Notes under the pieces: generated by a model
The model's input: only the letters and a program-made list of their open reading frames with translations
Database searches by the model: none
What the model was told of the DNA's origin: nothing
Assembly: GCA_963555705.1 (NCBI GenBank)
Contig: OY743172.1
Location: 20,707,446 to 20,771,445, forward strand
Origin: Ligustrum vulgare
Taxonomy: Eukaryota > Streptophyta > Magnoliopsida > Lamiales > Oleaceae
Length of the DNA stretch: 64,000 nucleotides
Direction: 5' to 3'
Shown: positions 58,785 through 64,000 of the stretch, in pieces
How positions within the stretch are numbered: the stretch's first letter is position 1
Layout: each line of letters begins with the position of its first letter
Program-made: the position numbers and the translations under genes

Positions 58785-59217
58785 TATATAGTACAGATAT
58801 AGATTTAGATTTATATATAGTATATATATCATGTTAGATGTAATATTATGTGTACAAATATTGATATTTGTTCAAGATATAATATATTTATTATAATTTC
58901 TACATTTGCCTCACATATTTAACTTTTTCTCAATTTTCATTCAAAAATCAAAATAAACTATAAATATATGTTTAATCTTAATTCATGAAATATATGACAA
59001 TTGAACGACATTGAAGATCAAGAAATTATTATATCATGTAATCTTTGTACAATTATTAAAATTAAAAATTATTAAAAAATATTAACCATTGTTTAGTATT
59101 TACCATAAAATAATATTAATACATACATACATACATATAAGGCAATAATTGCATTTACATCTAATCTACTTTGCATTCACACTAATCCACTATTCTCCCT
59201 TTTATATATAGTATAGA
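58785..59217 (-). mobile_element. 5'-terminal Helitron fragment
   Basis: The minus-strand start A|TCTATACTATATATAAAAGG at 59217 is a Helitron 5' end. The following 430 bases match, in inverse orientation, the first part of the plus-strand Helitron at 59281 (TGAGAAAAAGTTAAATATGT against TGAGAAAAAATAAAAATATG). No 3' end is present. Confidence 0.6.
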
Positions 59218-59280
59218 TAATAATAAAATTAAAATTCATTAAAAAGATATCAACCATTATTTAGTATTTATCATAATATA

Positions 59281-60460
59281 TCTTTATCTTTATCTTTATA
59301 TTAATAAAAGTAGATGTGTAACTTATCATAAAAGTTATTGTTTTCCCGCCTAAAGTGCACATCCCTTATATGGTTTGGTTAGTGTGAATGGAAAACGAGA
59401 TTAATGTAAATACAAAATAGTTATACACCAAATGTGAATGCAAAATCTAGATAGATATGAATGTATTTATTTATTGTCTTTTATATATATATGCACTAAT
59501 AGTCTACTATTGTGGTAAATAATGGTTAATATTTTTTAATTATTTTTAATTATAATAATTGTGTAAAGATTATATGATATAATAGTTTCTTGATCTTCAA
59601 CGTTGTTCAATTGTCGTATATTAAGATTAAACACATATTTTTAATTATTGTATTGGTGTTTTTGAATGAAAATTGAGAAAAAATAAAAATATGTGATGAG
59701 AATGGAGAAATTATTTTTATATCTTTTGCATTTGTGTTGATTATGTATAATCATTAAATTTTAATGAATGCTTATTGATATTACGGATAACAATTTTAGT
59801 TCATTGTACTGGTGAAAATCTATACTATATATGAAAATATGATAATCTGACAGAATTAATTCTTAAATTCTTTATGTTTTAGTATTATAATAAAATGTGT
59901 GGTTGAGAAAATTTTTGGAGAAATATATGTGATTAAAAAGTAGGTTGAAAAAATGTGTTACTTATAAATAATTTATCGAAAAAGTTATTGAACGAATGTT
60001 AATACTGAAGAGTTAATACTTTGACTTCTTTTAAGTTAATAATATTAATACAATGATTAATATTTTTTAACCATACTTATTTTTTATAAAATTCTAAAGA
60101 TTACAAGGTATAAGATCTTCGGTACAATTTCGTGATTTCTAACTTTACTCGATTGTCGTATCATGATAATTGCGAGATTTTCAAAATTATTATTTTGACT
60201 GCTTGTTTTTGTAAATATAGTTTTATTCATTAATTTTAAATATTTAAATATATAAATTGACGTTTACTATTCAAATATGTTTTTAATAATTTGAATTAGA
60301 TATATTATTTTATAAAGTCTAATAATTATTGAAATAGAAAATTCTTTTTTATACATTTATATATGTGTTGATTATGTATAAGTATTAAAATTTTATAAAT
60401 ACTTATTAAAATCGATATTGTGGATAACAACTTTCGTGCATCGCACGGGTAAAATACTAG
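59281..60460 (+). mobile_element. Non-autonomous Helitron on the plus strand
   Basis: Starts A|TCTTTATCTTTATCTTTAT at 59281 and ends ...CGTGCATCGCACGGGTAAAATACTAG at 60460 followed by T (the hairpin word is at 60435-60447). 1,180 bp, inserted between A and T as Helitrons do, and interrupting the outer Helitron's 5' part. No coding capacity. Confidence 0.88.
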
Positions 60461-60634
60461 TATATATAAGATAATAAATGCGTTCACATTTATCCAGATT
60501 TTACATTCACATTTGACATACATTCATTTTGCATTCACACTGTTTAGTTTTATAGGAGTTTTACTATTTATAGAAATAGAAAATGGGCGGAAAATTGATT
60601 TTAGAAACTACCCAACTTTTATATATTATATAAA

Positions 60635-62611
60635 TATGTCCAAATTCAATCTCATTGTGTCACCCTCAGTTTTTGTCAAATGAAGGTGTGTTGTCTCACA
60701 ATTGAATCATGCTACTTGAACAACATTTTGGGACAATAAAGTGAACAACACTCTCACATGGAGTGTGGGGCCCTCACATGTGGACCCTATCTCCATGTGA
60801 GAGTGTTGTTCACCTTATTATTTAAAATTGTTGTTCATTTAGCATTTTTGCTCCCAATTTCCACTTTTTAAAATTGGATACTATTCCACTGCCACATGTT
60901 GGCATCTAGTGTGATGTCATCCATTTTTATTTTTTTCTGCCTCCAACCTCTCAAAGTTTCCACTTTGGTCCCCTAGTTTTCATGTTTTATTTTTCTTTCT
61001 TCGTTCCACTATTGCAAGATATAATTTGGTTATTGTCCTTTCATGTTCACGGCATCTTGATAGTTCATAAGTTCCTATCTTCTAATTAATTGATTGCAAC
61101 CTCCCAATGATATTCAGTTGCCCGAATCAATCACCAAGTCGTTACGTGTCAGCACCTCCTTGTATCACCTTCAACTTTTTGACAAACTATGGTATAATCT
61201 GTCTTATAATTTTTTCTGTTTTTAAACTCTTGGTTGTAAACAAAGACGTTCTCTTCATGACACAGAAGACGAGAACGTTTGATCCCAAAAATTTTAGTTG
61301 AAAATCGAAAATATCATTCTTGCTTTTAGAACCGATCAAGAACTCTCTATGCCCAAAATTCTTTCATCTTCTTCTTCAAATTCGTCGTTGATTTAGGGGA
61401 ATCATTTTTTATTTTTGCTTTATCCAACGAGAATCTACCTACAACTCTCTCTTTTTTAGAAAAAAATCATCTCTCTCTGTCGATTTGTGGTTGATTTTGG
61501 GAAAATCTTTATAGTCTACTAATTTCATTTTTATTTTTTTTATTGATTCATCCAAAGACATAGGGCAAGATATTGCCATCCATATGAACAACTCCTCTTT
61601 TGATTAACTATCATATATTTGCAAAGTGGTAAGAGAAATTTCTCCAACTGTTTTTTACGAATTATTTTCATAATATTATAATCTTCATAGAAAAATGCAA
61701 TAAGAGATGTGTTCTTGTAGGCACTACACGTGCTTCGACTAGTTTTGTTTCAAGAATTATGGTACCCCATCCTTTGAAATGTGGAACACATTTGCTTCAA
61801 TTTGAGTAAGTGAGCTGTCTTAATTAGCTGATCTCTTGACTTTTCAAGCTCTCTAAGCCAACATTTACGAATTAGTAACCTCTCTAACTACAATATTAGA
61901 GCATTTCTAAAGCTAAACACCCAAAAAGATGATATGTCATGAGAGAGAAAAAGGCTAGAGAGAGTGTAGGAGGAAAAAGATGAAAAAAGAATAGAGAGAG
62001 ATAGACACAAAACATTTATTGTGGAAGGTATCTAGCAAACCGTCTACAAATGGACACCATGTTAGAAATACTTCTACAATCTATGTTGTCACATCATTTT
62101 TATCACCTATACCTAATTGCTACATCAACTAAACATTTAAAATAGAAAGTATCATTGAAGATGCTCTTAGTGACCATTGGACTCGTGCCATCCAAAACTT
62201 TGTACGACAAAACTCAAACTCACTCTGTCCAATTGTTATTCCTATGAGATCAAGATTCTCAACTCAACTTTGATTTAATCAATTTTCTACTTTGTAGATC
62301 TTTTGATTGTTGTCCTTAATATTAGTTGGAAAATGTTAAAGGAACCAAATTTGCTGACTGAAAGTTGCATCAAATTTTTGTGGACATATTGATTTTGGAG
62401 TTGATGTGATGGTACTAAATAAATAGATTGTTACCATGTAGGCAAGTGTTGATGTCACCAACATGAGCGTGATGCTGACATATGTCCAAGAATTTCAAAA
62501 TATTGAACACGTGTCAGCATTACATTTACGGTATGCACATCAAAACCTGCCCACCATGGATAGGTGTTCGTTTTCGTATTACAAAGACCCTGATTTTAGA
62601 AAGCAGATGAA
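60635..62611. other. Spacer, no gene recognised
   Basis: Contains the hairpin MITE at 60709-60846. The stretch 60850-62611 has ordinary AT-rich sequence with short decayed frames only (for example 61107-61301) and no domain I recognise. Confidence 0.5.
60709..60846. mobile_element. Hairpin-type MITE
   Basis: Arms of about 52 bases: GTGAACAACACTCTCACATG (60751 onward) pairs with CATGTGAGAGTGTTGTTCAC (about 60794-60813), and the outer parts ATGCTACTTGAACAAC and GTTGTTCATTTAGCAT pair as well. Related in its ends to the MITE at 46-171. Confidence 0.75.
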
Positions 62612-62908
62612 TTAATTATCATTTAATAACAAATTTTCATGAATTATTGAACAAAAAACTGATACTGACAAAAAAAATCCTACTAAATATCCCAATCCGA
62701 ATGGAAGAGTGTACCACAAAGTTTCGGGCTCTTTCGCATCCAGTACCGGTGGCAATACTTCAACTCGGGCAAAACTTCGTCCTTGTAGTTTAGGATTCCC
62801 TTCAAATGAAGTGGTTGGAAATGTATCAAACTGAACACCTTCAGGAATTTCTCCTTGTAAATCGTTGTTTCTAACGCTGAAAAATGACAAGAAATTGAGT
62901 CTTGTTAG
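62612..62908 (-). pseudogene. C-terminal end of an LRR receptor-like protein, cut by a copia element
   Basis: On the minus strand the frame LTRLNFLSFFSVRNNDLQGE, then QFDTFPTTSFEGNPKLQG, is the last leucine-rich repeat and island end typical of plant receptor-like proteins of the PSKR/RLP type. A juxtamembrane stretch and a hydrophobic segment LPFGLGYLVGFFLSVSVFCS (probable membrane span) follow, then a short tail and a stop at 62612. No kinase follows, so an RLP is more likely than a receptor kinase. The usual LCG cysteine after GNP is LQG here. The frame is lost at 62908, where an LTR begins. The rest of the gene may lie beyond the right edge. Confidence 0.8.
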
Positions 62909-63314
62909 TGTTGAGCTCCCAAGCTCCTTTTCACAGATTGAAGAAGAAGACCCAGCACAAGAAGAATGTCCAGCAAGAACGATCCCAGCAGCCTTGTTCT
63001 TGTTCCTTGTTTGAGCTCAGTTTATGACCACTTAAACACACCGGAACATGGCACCGTCGTCCTCGAGAAATGACAACCGGATCTAGGTTCGCCGGAGGTA
63101 GCAAGATTTCGCCGGAGATATTGGACCTCTCCCACTTCTACCTCTCCACTCAAGAATGTGCCAAGTCTCTTGAAACAAGAAAGGTTTCCCCCTCTTATTC
63201 AAAATTCAAATCCCATGGGTAAGTGAAGTCCCAATCATAGGGTGCCATGTGGATTAAGTGGACCACCACTATATTCCACAAATATTCACCTTGGGCCACC
63301 TTAATCCATTATCA
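62909..63314 (-). repeat. 3' LTR of a Ty1/copia element
   Basis: 406 bp with termini TGTTGAGCTCCC and CCATTATCA (plus-strand reading); on the element's strand it is preceded by the purine-rich tract AACAGGAGAAAT. It follows the copia RNase H frame by about 85 bases. The other LTR is outside the window, so the duplication (expected GTTAG at 62904-62908) cannot be confirmed. Confidence 0.75.
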
Positions 63315-63398
63315 ATTTCTCCTGTTACAAGTACTATCCATGTGTGTGTGGTCTAATAAATCATCATCGCTCACTCCAGCCAAGTACCTGCAAAACAA

Positions 63399-64000
63399 CT
63401 AACCATTATCAATAGCAAGAATTGATAAACACTTGTTGAATTTACCTGCCGCAAGTACCTTTGTCCCGACATCTGCAGGATTATCATCAGTTGCAATTTT
63501 AAGCAATATAAACTCACCTGAAGCTAACTTCTCCCTAATGAAATGATACTTTACCTCAATGTGCTTAGACCTTTCATGATAAACAGGATTTTTACATAAC
63601 ATTAAAGCACTTTGACTATCAGTAAATATCATAGCAGTTTCATTTAAGAAGTTCAATTCACACAATAGTCCTTTTAACCACATGCATTCTTTTACCACTT
63701 CAGTGAGTGCAACATATTCAGCTTCAGTGCTGGAGAGTGTAACAATAGATTGCAACTGTGATTTCCATGTGATACAATTATCACCCAAACAGAAAAAATA
63801 AGAAGTGGTAGATTTCCTCTGATCTCTATCACCTGCAAAGTCAGAATCTACATATCCCTTAAGCTTGAGCTTATCACTTCTCCTTTCAAACACTAACCCC
63901 CTTTTAAGAGTTCCCACTAAATATCTTAATAGCCATTTTAATGCAGCCCAATGAGGTTTACCTGGGTTAGACATAAACCTACTCAATAAACTAACTGCAT
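63399..64000 (-). CDS. Ty1/copia pol, RNase H end (partial)
   Basis: C-terminal part of a copia polyprotein, open at the right edge of the window. Features in order: LLRYLVGTLKRGLVF, the RNase H opening GYVDSDFAGDRDQRKSTTSY, TLSSTEAEYVAL, FTDSQSALMLCKNPVYHERS, KHIEVKYHFIRE, and the end NPADVGTKVL; stop just before 63399. The catalytic acidic residues (DSD, E of STEAEY, D of TDSQS) are all present and there is no internal stop in about 200 residues, so the element may be young. The RT, integrase and gag would lie beyond 64000. Confidence 0.92.
   Translation of the reverse strand, partial: AVSLLSRFMSNPGKPHWAALKWLLRYLVGTLKRGLVFERRSDKLKLKGYVDSDFAGDRDQRKSTTSYFFCLGDNCITWKSQLQSIVTLSSTEAEYVALTEVVKECMWLKGLLCELNFLNETAMIFTDSQSALMLCKNPVYHERSKHIEVKYHFIREKLASGEFILLKIATDDNPADVGTKVLAAGKFNKCLSILAIDNG

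Larger units (their letters stand above)
40313..60634 (-). mobile_element. Outer Helitron (about 2.3 kb of own sequence) carrying nested insertions
   Basis: The 3' end is CTAG at 40316-40313 with the hairpin CGTGCATCGCATG inside and T outside. Own sequence continues at 40317-41162, 52614-52943, 55302-56202, 59218-59280 and 60461 to about 60634. There the minus-strand start TTTATATAATATATAAAAG matches the 5' end of the sibling Helitron at 58784, with its TC mutated to TT. The pieces sum to about 2.3 kb and run in the same order as the sibling copy (56203-58784, about 2.3 kb without its MITE). Insertions: gypsy B, a hAT-like element, the sibling Helitron plus fragment, and a plus-strand Helitron. 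No protein of its own. Confidence 0.8.

Noticed and set aside
1..64000. tRNA, rRNA or other structural RNA genes
   Set aside because: No cloverleaf with A and B boxes or rRNA-like block was noticed on either strand by eye; a tRNAscan run would be decisive.

Overview
The window is nuclear plant DNA, very probably from a eudicot. It holds one intact multi-exon gene at the left end and, over the remaining 55 kb, layer upon layer of transposable elements. Spliceosomal introns, AT-rich spacer DNA, Ty1/copia and Ty3/gypsy elements, Helitrons, hAT elements and MITEs all point to a plant. I cannot name the species.

Region 1 (1-8.1 kb) carries the TATA-box-binding protein gene on the minus strand. 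Eight coding exons can be joined without a frame break into a 200-residue protein, and the stop codon appears to be split by a ninth intron (TG|A). Its introns hold a Stowaway MITE, a Harbinger-like MITE, an (AAT)n run, an 82-bp tandem duplication and a very recent 530-bp tandem duplication.

Region 2 (8.1-26 kb) begins with about 1.4 kb of spacer. A degenerate autonomous Helitron follows (9.47-16.52 kb, minus strand) with a broken Rep-helicase gene. Its 5' end abuts the 3' end of a non-autonomous Helitron (16.52-18.28 kb). Next come a repeat-rich stretch, a gag-only Ty1/copia derivative whose left LTR is interrupted by a gypsy solo LTR, a truncated second copy of the small Helitron, and a 0.7-kb direct duplication.

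Region 3 (26.0-39.3 kb) is gypsy element A: plus strand, 13.25 kb, 671-bp LTRs, target-site duplication GTTAA. It has a leader with tandem repeats, a broken gag-pol, a 986-bp hAT element inside RNase H, and a spliced antisense gene between pol and the 3' LTR.

Region 4 (40.3-60.6 kb) can be read as one Helitron of about 2.3 kb, inflated to 20 kb by later insertions. These are gypsy element B (11.4 kb, same family as A, opposite strand), a 2.35-kb hAT-like element, a sibling Helitron copy that itself carries a MITE, a Helitron fragment, and a plus-strand Helitron. The own-sequence pieces of the outer Helitron add up to almost the same length as the sibling copy.

Region 5 (60.6-64 kb) has spacer DNA with a hairpin MITE, then the 3' end of a leucine-rich-repeat receptor-like gene. 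That gene is cut by a Ty1/copia element whose LTR and RNase H end are visible and which runs off the right edge.

The most unusual content is the antisense gene in gypsy elements A and B. It encodes a Transposase_28-like domain followed by a coiled coil, is interrupted by short introns, and has a TATA box at a matching position in both elements. All coordinates and repeat counts were read by eye; no alignment or database search was run.
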